Positions 46,601 to 56,463 of a stretch of 64,000 nt of DNA are shown here, one piece after another. Both the position numbers and the translations under genes were made by a program. Each line of letters opens with the position of its first letter. The first letter of the stretch is position 1. Below the pieces are notes generated by a model that was not told the origin of the DNA, searched no databases, and saw nothing but the letters and a program-made list of their open reading frames with translations. The stretch is from Flaveria trinervia (Eukaryota; Streptophyta; Magnoliopsida; Asterales; Asteraceae): contig CM046456.1 of NCBI GenBank assembly GCA_025506515.1, positions 9,824,708-9,888,707 of the forward strand, given 5' to 3'.

Positions 46601-46685
46601 ACTTTGTAGACCACTTCAGTTGTTTTGATGTCTGTAGGACTTAAAGGTTTTTCTGATCTGGCTCATTGGTTCTTTTGGTCCAACA

Positions 46686-46902
46686 GATTCTCTTCGTGCT
46701 CATATAAGACTAGGACCTAGTTTAACTTAACACGTTTTTTTCTTTGTTTGATGCTTTTGTATTGTATGAACTTATTTGTCTTGTAATGTTTTAATAAATA
46801 ATGATATTTAATAATATTTCAACTTAATTAGTTCCATGTGATATGAGCAATCGTCTCCCATTCGTCTGCCCCGATGATTCCGTCGTTGGTCGGGGTGTGA
46901 CA
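46686..46902 (+). repeat. GyB 5' LTR, last part
   Basis: It continues GyB after CoA with ATTCTCTTCGTGCTC, matching the 3' LTR from about 50617, and ends GGGGTGTGACA at 46902. Confidence 0.85.
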
Positions 46903-46905
46903 GAT

Positions 46906-46918
46906 TGGTATCAGAGCC
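46906..46918 (+). other. GyB primer binding site
   Basis: TGGTATCAGAGCC lies three bases after the LTR end, the same arrangement as in GyA. Confidence 0.9.
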
Positions 46919-48118
46919 ATGGTTATAGGGATTTAGGTTATTAGAAATGGAATGACCTAGACTATAACTAAGTACCCTTACACATGAGTCCTCTCATGTT
47001 TTATATATGCTTAGATAGGATTTTATGTGCCTTATGTGTTTATACTTGATTATGTGATTATATGCCTTATATGTTTATGCTTATACCTTAAATCTTATCA
47101 ATGCACACACGAACCTTAAATTATATTTTAAGGCATTAAATGCCTGAATCAAATGGTTTTCAAAATGTTCTTTTGAATCGTTATTCGTGGTTTTCAAGCC
47201 TCGTCAAAGTCTATGTCCTATAACTAGAAACATGTAATGCGGGAAGAGTGGGATGCCTGTATCCCGAGGTGTTCTGTCTAGGCAAGGTATTCATATAAAT
47301 CCAAATCAACGATGGATCCATTTACCTTACCTGGGAACCCTTGGGTTGAGTGTCCGCTTATAGGTACGCATGTCTTCATTAAAGTTGTAGTTGACCTAAT
47401 ACTTTGATAAGTCAACCTAATGTTTTGGTTGTAAACCAAACATTACACTCGAAACATCTTATTATTTTGAATTGTTCCATCTTTGATTTTGTCCTCCTGA
47501 ATTTTAAACCTCTTTATTTCATTTATGTTAATGACCTTAACAATCTTTCTAAACTTCTTCCCTCAAAACCACACTTATCCTGAAAACCTATAATCATGAT
47601 ACTCCCTTCCTAAATTGAATCTTCAATTTTAACAAACATGGTTCTCGTAACAACCTTAACCTAATGAAACTTTGAAACCTCAAAGACATATTTAAACAAC
47701 AATCGATCATCCTGAAACCTCGTAAAATTTGTTTCATTGAGAAGCCCTTATGAATTCCTTATCTCATTCAAAAGCATCATGAACTTATCCCCAAGCCTTG
47801 TATCACACTAATACATAGTGTTTCATTCATGACAAAACCTTTCTAACCGTCTTGAACCATTTAAAATACAAACGTTTATCAACTAAAAAAATTCTAAATT
47901 AATAATCTTGAACCGTTTGCCAAGAAACACATGAAATAATGAATCATGATATTGAACAAACTTAAGTGTATCAAAACATCATAAGTAATCTTGTTGAATT
48001 TAAACGCATTCAAGAGTTCACGCGAAAACATGAAACCGAATCCAAGTCTTCTCATGTCTTTGAAATTAGTCCCCATGTGATTAAATTTCGGGAGGAAATT
48101 TTTTATAGTAGGGGAGAC
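46919..48118 (+). other. GyB internal region, no coding frame
   Basis: About 1.2 kb without an open frame of note. Bases 47220-47400 resemble 12170-12400 of GyA. It ends with the purine tract AGTAGGGGAGAC before the 3' LTR. Confidence 0.7.
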
Positions 48119-50835
48119 TGTAACATCCGCCAATTTCCAAGTTAAAACTCAATTTTTTAGTTTTGTTATAAAATTATAATAATAATTGAAATGGACCAAA
48201 TGTATTAAATTTACAATTATATTGTGAATTATATAATTGTTAATCATCTAAAGAACTTGTAATATTTTTATAAAGTTAAGGTGAATAATCATTTCACAAT
48301 AAAGATTTAAGTGGAGAAGATTTATTAAAAATTTATAAAGTTATTAAATGAATAAAGATTTACTAAGTATTATAAACTCTAATTATTGAAAATAATAATC
48401 AAATAATAAAGCTTACAAGATTTATAAGATTAACAAATAATTGATTTAGTTTATCATTCAAATGGGTTTTATAAAGTTTAGGGGTGAAGTGGTAATTCTT
48501 AATACTTGAAATAAAAGTTTATTACATAAAATAATAAAGACTTAAAACTTCAGGGACTAATTGTGTAAATTCAAAATAAACCCAAACCCCCACCCTCGTT
48601 ACCCCCGATTTTCCGGCGGAGCTCCGGCCGGAGTCACCTCATAACCATCAATTTTGGGCGATCTTTTTACTAAAACCGTCTCAAATCATTTTGGAACACG
48701 ATTCGAACCTTAACGTATCAAATAACCACATTTAAACACCCGTTTCTTGTCTAATCGATTACACAACCGACTCACATTAAACTCTCTAGCCGTTCGAGCA
48801 TTTAGACATCATAATAACCTAATTAAACCAACCCGAATGATCATCTATCATTCACTAATCGTATACAACCTTCAATTCCATCTGAAACACAACACACATC
48901 ACATACAACCATCATCATCATCCGCGACCTGCAACTCATACGGGACCCATGATCAAAGCAATAAGGGGTTTTGAACATCGCCATCCTTAGGAGCTTCGCG
49001 TTAAGTTAATTTGATTATCATCATCATTTGCATATCGGATCGGACTCAACTCGATCGCTTCTATCTTTCAATTGTACATCATCAAATCGATCTTATTCAG
49101 GTAATATAAGACACATAAATACTCGATTTGGTGTGGGGAACAAAAGCCCTATGTTTAGTTTGTTAATCGACCTCGATTTATATTCAATTTGGATCAAAAT
49201 CAAGTTAGGGTTCTTATGAATTTGGGGATTATTTAAAAAAAAGATTCTTATTAATTTATTTATGTTTTAAAACATGACTTGGGCTTTAGCCCACCGGTTA
49301 ACACCTTATACAAATGCAGAAGAGGTCCCGGGTTCGAACCCCGGGCACCCTCAATTCATTTTTTTTACTTTTTCTTTTATAAATAAAATTACATAAATTG
49401 GTATTATTCCATTAAATTAAAATAAAATTTACTTTTTTATTAAATTTAATCCAGAAATTATCAATTTACTTTCTGAAATTTTTAAACAATATCCTAGTTT
49501 AGAAATAAATAATTTAATGTTATAAAAACTATGACAAAAGTTATTTAAAGGGTTATCCTTTTATCACCTTATACAATGATCCTTAAATCAAATAAGTTAT
49601 CTTAATAACTTGTTTAAATAATTGATTGTTCAATTGATTATTTTGACCATGAGTTTAAATAATTAATTATTAAATTAATTATTTACTTTCCACACTTTAA
49701 ATCTTTATTTCATCCATTACTATAAATTAAATATCATAGTAATACTAAACTATTCAATTATTTTGTCTAATCATGTTATATCATAAATAGTTATTAAAAT
49801 TAATTATTTCCTTTCACTTTATATTCAATCTTTATTAAAACATTATTATAAATTAAATTATTTAATTTCACTAATCATTCATTATCGTTTTTCAATCTTA
49901 ATTATTTAATTGATTTATTCCATTGTTGTTGAATCAAACATAATTGATTGCATTGTTTTAATTATCTAAATCCCAAATCCCAATTGAATCCCTAGTTCAT
50001 GTCTAATTGATAATCTTATTATCGAACTTAATCTTGGAATTTATACGTTTAGGCAACTTGTAAAACAAATTGTTGGAGCCTCTTTTACATTCTTATCATC
50101 ATATTATTGACATTTTGTGAGTTTCCTCGCCCTTTTTTATCTTTTCACACTATTTTAGGGTGAGACATGATTACTTATACATAATACACTTACAAACGTT
50201 TGAGACTTGTAAATCACTTGCAATTCATCTTTATATTTTGTCATGGTTATTTGTGTGTTGTAAGTGATTATATGAGATACATAGTTTGTTTACAATTATT
50301 AACTATTGCTAGCCTGGTGACGTCTTAGATCTTTGGGCCTAACAAGTCTATTTGGTGCTAAAGCCGAGGTATTGTCGGCTCCTGATGACGTATGCTTGTT
50401 CATCATGGGAACCAAATACACTTAGCCAATCTTATATACTTGTAATCAAGTCGAGGTTTGGTTGTAACGATATGTGTTCCATAACCTTACCAACTTATAA
50501 CCTATGACATGAATTTCTACTTGTAACCTTGCTATATTATGTATGAAACCTTGGAAATTCACAAACTAGTTTTAGTTGACCTTTTATTTTTATCATGTTT
50601 CAGGTTTACTACTTGTGCATTCTCTTCGTGCTCATATAAGACTTGGACCTAGTTTAACTTAACACGTTTTTTTTCTTTGTTTGATGCTTTTGTATTGTAT
50701 GAACTTATTTGTCTTGTAATATTTTAATAAATAATGATATTTAATAATATTTCAACTTAATTAGTTCCATGTGCTATGAGCAATCGTCTCCCATTCGTCC
50801 GCCCCGATGATTCCGCCATCGGTCGGGGTGTGATA
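48119..50835 (+). repeat. GyB 3' LTR
   Basis: Complete LTR from TGTAACATCCGCC to GGGGTGTGATA (2,717 bp), followed by the GTTCT duplication. It contains the best preserved tRNA-like module at 49281-49350 and the 1.25 kb that the 5' LTR has lost. Confidence 0.9.
49281..49350 (+). other. tRNA-like module in the GyB 3' LTR
   Basis: TAGCCCACCGGT (A-box-like) and GGTTCGAACCC in the stem GTCCCGGG/CCCGGGCACC (B box with T-arm) are spaced as in a tRNA. A run of eight Ts follows about 15 bp later and would serve as a Pol III terminator. Confidence 0.75.
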
Positions 50836-50840
50836 GTTCT

Positions 50841-51222
50841 GTTGTGGGGTGAATGCATTTGTTAACTGTCTCCTTATTCTTTCCTCCTCATATAATGTAT
50901 TAAAACTGGTTGAGGTAAACTCCCCCCTTTTTTGATACGGAGAGCCTTAATCATGTGACTCGTCTCTATCTCAACCTTTCTTTTGAAATTCTTGAATCAT
51001 TCGAAAGCCTCCAACTTCTCTGCAAGTAAGAGCACCAAGATTTTCGACTGAAATCATCAATAAAACTTAGTACATACCTCTTTCCACCATTTGAAGTGGG
51101 TACGACTAGCCCACAAATGTCTAAATGGATCAACTCTAATATAGTACTGGCTCTCCAAATGCTTCTTCTTGGAATCAGACTCTAGTTTTGTTTCCAATTA
51201 AGCAATCAAAACATACGTCTTT
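50841..51222 (-). pseudogene. CoC: Ty1/copia integrase, continuation
   Basis: This is the upstream half of the integrase interrupted by GyB. On the minus strand it reads KDVCFDCLIG and SKKKHLES from the region before the core, several core words in shifting frames (LEAFE, RRQLTNAFTPQQN), and meets the other half exactly at TPQQN/SVAEQKNR, where related integrases have TPQQNGVAERKNR. Several stops are present. It is cut on the right by the G1 LTR at 51223. Confidence 0.8.
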
Positions 51223-51865
51223 TGTAACACCCGACTTTTTTAAGACAAAGGATATAAGGAATAAAAAGAAAGAAAAGCTATAAGGTCCAAGTGAAGGGAC
51301 CAAAAGTGTCCAAAAGGACAAAACTTTGAAAACGTTGGTGTAAAGGTGGGCATGGCCGCCCACCTCACTTCACATCACAACTACTTTTGGTTTTAGAGAA
51401 AGAGACAAGGAAGAAGAGCAGAACTTCAGATTTTTGAAGAAGAAGTGAACGAATTCAAGGTAAGAATTCATGGTTTTTAAGTGTTTATGACGGGTTTTAT
51501 CCCGATTTTATGCATATCTGCTTATGTGTTGTGTATGTGCTCGGGTGTGTGTGTTTGGTGTTGTTTTTAGGTGTTTGAACTCATTGCAAGCGGGTTAGAA
51601 AGGAAGAAACACCCAAGTTGCATTAGGTGAGTTCTAGACCCTGGTTTTTACTTGTTTTAAACGATCTTTGGGGCTGAAAATGTATTAAAATGATTTTACA
51701 AGTTCATGTATGTTTACCCGTGTGCATTGTGCATGTTGTATGTTGATTCTTGAATGCCTTTAGGTTATTCATGTTAGAATAGCCACATTAAGCTTAGAAC
51801 AGATGGGTTCGATGATTGGGTTGAAAACATATTGGAAACATGTTGAACAGAAGGTCCATGCGCCT

Positions 51866-52250
51866 AGATCAGGCTCATGCGCCTGAAAATGCCTTAGAAA
51901 GAATTAAGTGTAATCGATGCGCCTAAACAGTAGCCCATGTGCCTAAGATTACCTTAGAAATGTTTAAGTACAGCCCATGCGCCTGAACAGTGGTCCATGC
52001 GCCTAGAAATGTTATCCGGGCAACTAAGTGTAGGGCCATGCGCCCCAATAGTGCCCATGCGCCCAAGTGACTCATGCGCCTAAGTGTCCATGCGTCCGAA
52101 TTACCCATGCTTCTAAGTGTTCAAGCGCACATATAGTGCACCTGAATAGTTCATGCGCCTAAAGTGAAAAATGCTTAAGTGTTGGCTGATGCGCCTAGAT
52201 AGTGATGAAATGCTCGAATAGGGCTCATGCGCCCAAATAATTCCCATGCA
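51866..52250 (+). repeat. CATGCGCCTAAG motif array in the G1 LTR
   Basis: About 15 irregularly spaced copies of CATGCGCCTAAG or close variants occur in 385 bp. They hold the same LTR position as the CATTCGCA motifs at 8095-8410. Confidence 0.85.
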
Positions 52251-52682
52251 CCTAAGCACTTAGAAATTTTAACAGATTTTTCTGGGAGTCTGTGCTTTAG
52301 GGTTTTGACCGAGGTTGACTAAGGGCTTATTAATGATGATGTTTCATGCATGATATGATTACTTATGATTGTTCCTTATTATTGTTATTGCTATTATTAT
52401 TATTACTTATAGTATGTGACTTTACGTGGTATGTTATTATCGTAACTTAAAGTATATCGTAATAATAAAGTGAAAGAGCAATAAAGAAAAGAAGAGGAAC
52501 ATTAATGAAAATGTTAACAAGTCTTGCAAGCTTACAGGAGGTACACGACCATGTTGTCGTTAGCTCAACTGTGCTGCGGGTTAGCTATCCTATTATGCAC
52601 ACAGGGTCAATCAATTGAGATTGGCAGAACCTTTATAGCGTGCCCTGGGTGATTGGGTTGGCCTTGTACATAGGACACAGAA

Positions 52683-52792
52683 CCCTTTCGAGGGATACAG
52701 TTGACTCTCTCGGGGGATATAGTTGACCCTTTCGAGGGATACAGTGGACCCTTTCGAGGGATACAGTTGACCCTTTTGAGGGATATAGATGG
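52683..52792 (+). repeat. 22-bp tandem repeat in the G1 LTR
   Basis: Five units share CCCTTTCGAGGGATA plus seven more bases (ACAGTTGA type). The copies differ at a few positions. The solo LTR near 8770-8829 plus 18365 onwards has no such run. Confidence 0.85.
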
Positions 52793-53095
52793 CCCATCAC
52801 CCGTTTTCCATCACGCATATAGTTAGGGTATTGCTCATTGGTCCATACAGAAAGTGAAACATAAAGATAAAAGTTTACAGAACAGACAAGGCATACAGTA
52901 AAGAGAACGAACAGTATTTGTTCATATAGTTAATGCGTGCTCGCATATATAGTACAGAGTTGTATTTTACAGAAAAGTGTATTTTCATATACAACATATA
53001 GAAAGTATTTTATTACTTATAAAATTAGAGCTCACTCAGCAACGTTGACTTTTCTACATTTTCAATTGGTAGGTAATTATTGCTAAGGATGGCAC

Positions 53096-55283
53096 TGTAA
53101 CATCTAGTATTTTTTGTTTAATTAATAGTTAACCTCATTTATTCTTGTAAGGACCATTTACGTCTCTTTATGAAATTGTGTGTTATTTATACTTATGTGT
53201 TTGTTGGACATTAAATATTTAATATAAAACTGAATAACATTACTATTAAATTTGAAAAATAATAAGTATAATAATAATAACTCTAATAATAATGTCTTAA
53301 TAATAAATAGTAATAATAATAAAAGTTATAATAATAATAACAATAATAAATGATAAATGTTAAATAGTTAATAAGTTGGAAAAGAATTAAAACTTAAAGA
53401 TAATTAAGTTAGGGGTAATTTGTTAATTTTGAAAACTTTAAATGAAAGTTTTAACATGAAATAATAACATTTTGAAGTTGAGGGACCATTTGTGTAAATT
53501 ACCAAAATCCAACCCCTTTTCCTTTTCTCCCTCCCCGCTAATCCGGTCGCCGGCCGGCCAAGCCCGGCGCGGCTCCGGCGACGCCCGAACACCACCAACC
53601 CAACTGATTTTTGATCCGAAACTAATCCTAAACATTTCCAGAAGGTGATTCAAACCGGTATGCGTTATCTAACCACCTTTAAACATCGGTTATTAATACC
53701 AATCGAATGGGTAACCGAAGCTTCAAATCATAGAGACGTTCGAGTCTTAAAAATCATTAATAATGCAACTAACTTCACTCGATCGAACATTTATCTATCT
53801 TTAATATGAACAACTCTCGATGTTACCTGAATCAAACACAAAACACTCCATTCGATTTCTCTAAGCCGCAACCTGCAGCACTATCAATTTGCATCTTCCG
53901 ACAAAACTAAGCCGAAATTGACAAAGGGCTTTAGTTCTAGTCAGCCATACGAAACTACCACGAAGTTAATTTGATTTCCATAAGCATTTGCACACGAATT
54001 GAGTCCAACCTTCGTCGCGGCTTGTTCTTCATCGTTCTGGACATTTCAAGCTTCGATACTGGGTAATTAAAAACCTACACATACTCGAAATCATGTGGGA
54101 AACAAAAGCCCCATGATTCGGATCATTATCAACACTGATTTGAGCTTCAATTTTGGTTCGAATCAACCTAGGGTTCTTATGATTTGGGACTGTTTTGTAA
54201 CTAGCGTGTTTAAAGTTTAAAAACCCAAACTTAGCACGGCAACTGCCTTTGGTACACTGGTAAGACGCGTCACCCATACACAGGAGGTCCCGGGTTGAAC
54301 CCGGGGAACCTCCTACATTTTTTTAGGCCTTTTTGGCCTTTAAAATAAATATTAACATTTCTAAAATTTATAGAAAATTATTTTATAAACCTCGTTTATT
54401 TCAGAATCAAATGATTAATTTTTCTGTAATTATTTGGTTAAAAATTACCTTCTTATTTTTTATTAAAAATCCTAAAGCTAATGTGATAGTTAACTTACTT
54501 TTATTTAAAACTTAGATTTTAAATAATAGTTTTTTTATTATTTCAAACGTCGCCTTTAAATTATTTAAATCGTGCTAACTTCATTTAGTTATAACATCTC
54601 ATTTAAACTTAATAAATCTTATAAATTATTATAAATGTTTTCTCTTCTCATCTTTATATAAAACATATATATTCTTAGCATTTATTCCAAGATAATATAT
54701 TGATTTTTATTCGTTAAATATAATTGTTTATCAAAACCCCAAATACCAAATTAAAACCCTAGTCTCATTTAACCATTAAATATATTATTAAACTTTAACC
54801 TTGTAAATATACATTTGTTTTAGGTGTATTGTGAAGGACTACGTGAAACGTTGCTTATTATTATTCATATTAATCATCAATTATATTTTGATCATGTGAG
54901 TATTTTCATACCCCTTTTTAGTTTATTTCACACTTTGGGGTGAAACATGTTACTTATAACTTTTGCACTTGTAAACTCGTTTGGTACTTGTAAACTAATG
55001 GCAATTACTTACATGTTGTGATGAGATGACCTTTGTAACTACCATGTAATGTTGATTATATGTACAATCATTAACTATTTCTAGCATGGCGACGTCATAG
55101 ATCTATGGACCTGACAAGCCTGCTTGGTTGATCCAAGTACACTTAGCTAATCGTATATGCTTGTAAATGTTTGAGACTTGTAAAACTTGTCAAGGTTTGA
55201 TTGTGCATTCTGTCTTACATCCCTAGTTACTTTGCTCTCTAACTTATAACATGAATTGCCATCTTTTATATATTTATGTATTA
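53096..55283 (+). mobile_element. GyC: GyA-like LTR, cut by CoB
   Basis: It starts TGTAACATCTAG and follows the GyA LTR layout, with GCCGGCCGGCCAAGCCC near 53547, the tRNA-like module, TTGATCCAAGTACACTTAGC near 55126 and CCATCTTTTATATA near 55258. It is cut at 55283 by CoB, and its remaining part is not found after CoB. The 5 bp before it are GGCAC. Confidence 0.85.
54245..54316 (+). other. tRNA-like module in the GyC LTR
   Basis: GCCTTTGGTACACTGGTAAG resembles a D-arm with A box. GGTCCCGGGTTGAACCCGGG resembles a T-arm in which the B box has lost one C. A run of seven Ts follows at 54318. Confidence 0.65.
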
Positions 55284-55503
55284 TGACTGGGTTTTAGTAA
55301 GAGTGATATTTTACTAAGAATCGAATATAATAATCAAGTCAACGATTGAGTGGCGGAAACAAACAATCGAAGAACAATCAAGCAAGAAAAATTACTCATA
55401 AATTCTGTTTGTATTGATATATAAAAGTTGACAAATTACAGAGAATATTTACAACAAAATCCTCTATCTATCAACCGTCACCTTAGTACGTGGTAAACAA
55501 TTC

Positions 55504-55511
55504 TATTTATA
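55504..55511 (-). promoter_or_regulatory. CoB LTR TATA box
   Basis: The minus strand reads CTATAAATAG, about 65 bases downstream of the hairpin-motif array. The layout matches CoA. Confidence 0.6.
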
Positions 55512-55574
55512 GACAAGACAAGATGCCTTTACAAAATGACTAAACTACCCCTGACCTATTACATTAGAAACTAG

Positions 55575-55960
55575 TCTAAGTCTTGATCCGCATCTCTGCT
55601 TGTTCATCCGCATTGACAAATGCGGATGAGATAATCTTGGTCCGCATTTCCACTGATCATCAGCATTAGTAAGTTGGTCATCCGCATTGGTTAATGCGGA
55701 TGAACAAATACTTGTGCGCATTTGGTTGGTCATCCGCATTTGTCAATGCAGATGATCAAAGTCTTGTCCGCATCTTCTTTTATTCTTCCGCATTAGTCAA
55801 TGCCGGAAGAGTAACTTGTTCAGCATGTGTGTGTCTTCCGCATTAGTTAATGCGGAAGAGTAAAACTTGTCTGCATCAGATTTTTGTCTTCCGCATTGAC
55901 TAATGCGGAAGATAATACTTGTTATTTTTCTTGTATTTCTTCATCCGCATTGCATCTTGG
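55575..55960. repeat. Array of TCCGCATT...AATGCGGA hairpins in the CoB LTR
   Basis: At least five facing pairs are seen, for example CATCCGCATT with AATGCGGATG around 55608-55631 and 55680-55705, and CTTCCGCATT with AATGCGGAAG around 55838-55860 and 55889-55912, plus single arms. Loops are 3-6 bases. Arms change together: where one arm has CATCC the other has GGATG, and where one has CTTCC the other has GGAAG. Confidence 0.9.
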
Positions 55961-56463
55961 ACTTGTGGGATTCCAGCTAAACAATCATCAATTCACCCAT
56001 TGAGTTGGCATGTATGATCCTTTCAGGGTGCAACAATACTCCCCCTAAGGATTATACAACCTAGTTTTCCTTAATGTTTAGGAGGTGATTGATATGTGAA
56101 GATTCAGCTGGGTCTTCAGAAGGTAGTATGAATGCTGCTTTGGTGGGATCCAGAATGGCCTTGATCATGTTACAAAATTAGTTGCTTCAGTCATCCTGTC
56201 TCTACTCAGCACATGTTTTCATTTGCTCATGTTGTAGATGGCTTCCATTGGTAACTTTTTCAGAGAAATCGGTTCCCATATGGAGATTGTTGAAAGACCA
56301 TCTCTATGAATCAATAAACTCCCTCCCACATCTACTTCAAGCTTAACAATGTTTCCAAGTTGCAGTGGTGTTTTCTTTTTCTCTTTTATCTCCGTCATAG
56401 GCCAGTTTCAACAACTTGATGCATTTCAAAAAGAAGCGCATGTCTTGTTCTCCCAATTTGTTT

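Larger units (their letters stand above)
34181..46685 (-). mobile_element. CoA: Sirevirus-like Ty1/copia retrotransposon
   Basis: The element reads on the minus strand. Its 5' LTR is 45209-46685, the primer site 45195-45206, then gag, protease, integrase, RT and RNase H down to about 38777, a non-coding gap with short motifs, a large accessory ORF (38171 to about 34900), a purine tract (AGGGGGAGTT, 34774-34783) and a truncated 3' LTR (34181-34773). The RNase H word RKSTSGGCQFLG, the long LTRs, the initiator-Met primer site and an extra frame in the env-like position all fit the Sirevirus lineage. All frames carry stops or shifts, so it is defective. Confidence 0.9.
45209..46685 (-). repeat. 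CoA 5' LTR (right end)
   Basis: The plus strand runs from TGAAAGGATCGG to GGTCCAACA, so in the element's own sense it starts TGTTGGACC and ends CCTTTCA. In that sense the order is the 13-bp tandem array (46600-45707), the AACTACTGAAG motif cluster (45670-45440) and a palindromic TATA region (45400-45420), then the transcribed part. At 1,477 bp it is much longer than the left LTR because of the array. Confidence 0.9.
32942..50835 (+). mobile_element. GyB: non-autonomous gypsy-type LTR element with a nested copia element
   Basis: It has perfect 5-bp duplications GTTCT at 32937-32941 and 50836-50840, a 5' LTR split by CoA (32942-34180 and 46686-46902), a primer site at 46906, a 1.2-kb internal region (46903-48118) without coding capacity, a purine tract and a complete 3' LTR (48119-50835, 2.7 kb). 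The 3' LTR ends in TA instead of CA. Its LTR end and leader resemble GyA. With so short an internal region it must have relied on proteins made elsewhere. Confidence 0.9.
51223..53095 (+). mobile_element. G1-family LTR inserted in CoC, cut by GyC
   Basis: It starts TGTAACACCCGAC at 51223. Words such as GAGTTCTAGACC with TTTTTACTTG (about 51628) and AGCTCACTCAGCAACG with AAGGATGGCAC (53030-53095) match the solo LTR at 7520-18935. It is cut at 53095 by the GyC LTR. It carries the CATGCGCC motif array and a 22-bp tandem repeat. Confidence 0.8.
55284..56035 (-). repeat. CoB 3' LTR
   Basis: It runs from TGACTGGGTTTTAG to GGGTGCAACA on the plus strand, so it starts TGTTGCACC in the element's sense, like CoA's TGTTGGACC. 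It sits in the GyC LTR after TATTA. In the element's sense it has the hairpin array (55960-55575) and then a TATA box (55504-55511). The second LTR needed to confirm the borders is not in the window. Confidence 0.8.

Noticed and set aside
45680..46644. Three overlapping plus-strand reading frames of 305-309 codons
   Set aside because: They are the translation of the 13-bp array in three frames, have no composition of a real protein, and lie opposite to the element's own sense.
49281..49350. A functional tRNA gene
   Set aside because: A and B boxes are tRNA-like, but I see no proper acceptor stem or anticodon arm, and it is repeated inside LTRs.
55575..55960. CRISPR-like array
   Set aside because: Repeats are short, irregularly spaced and form hairpins in an LTR of a eukaryotic retrotransposon. 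There are no spacers of regular length.
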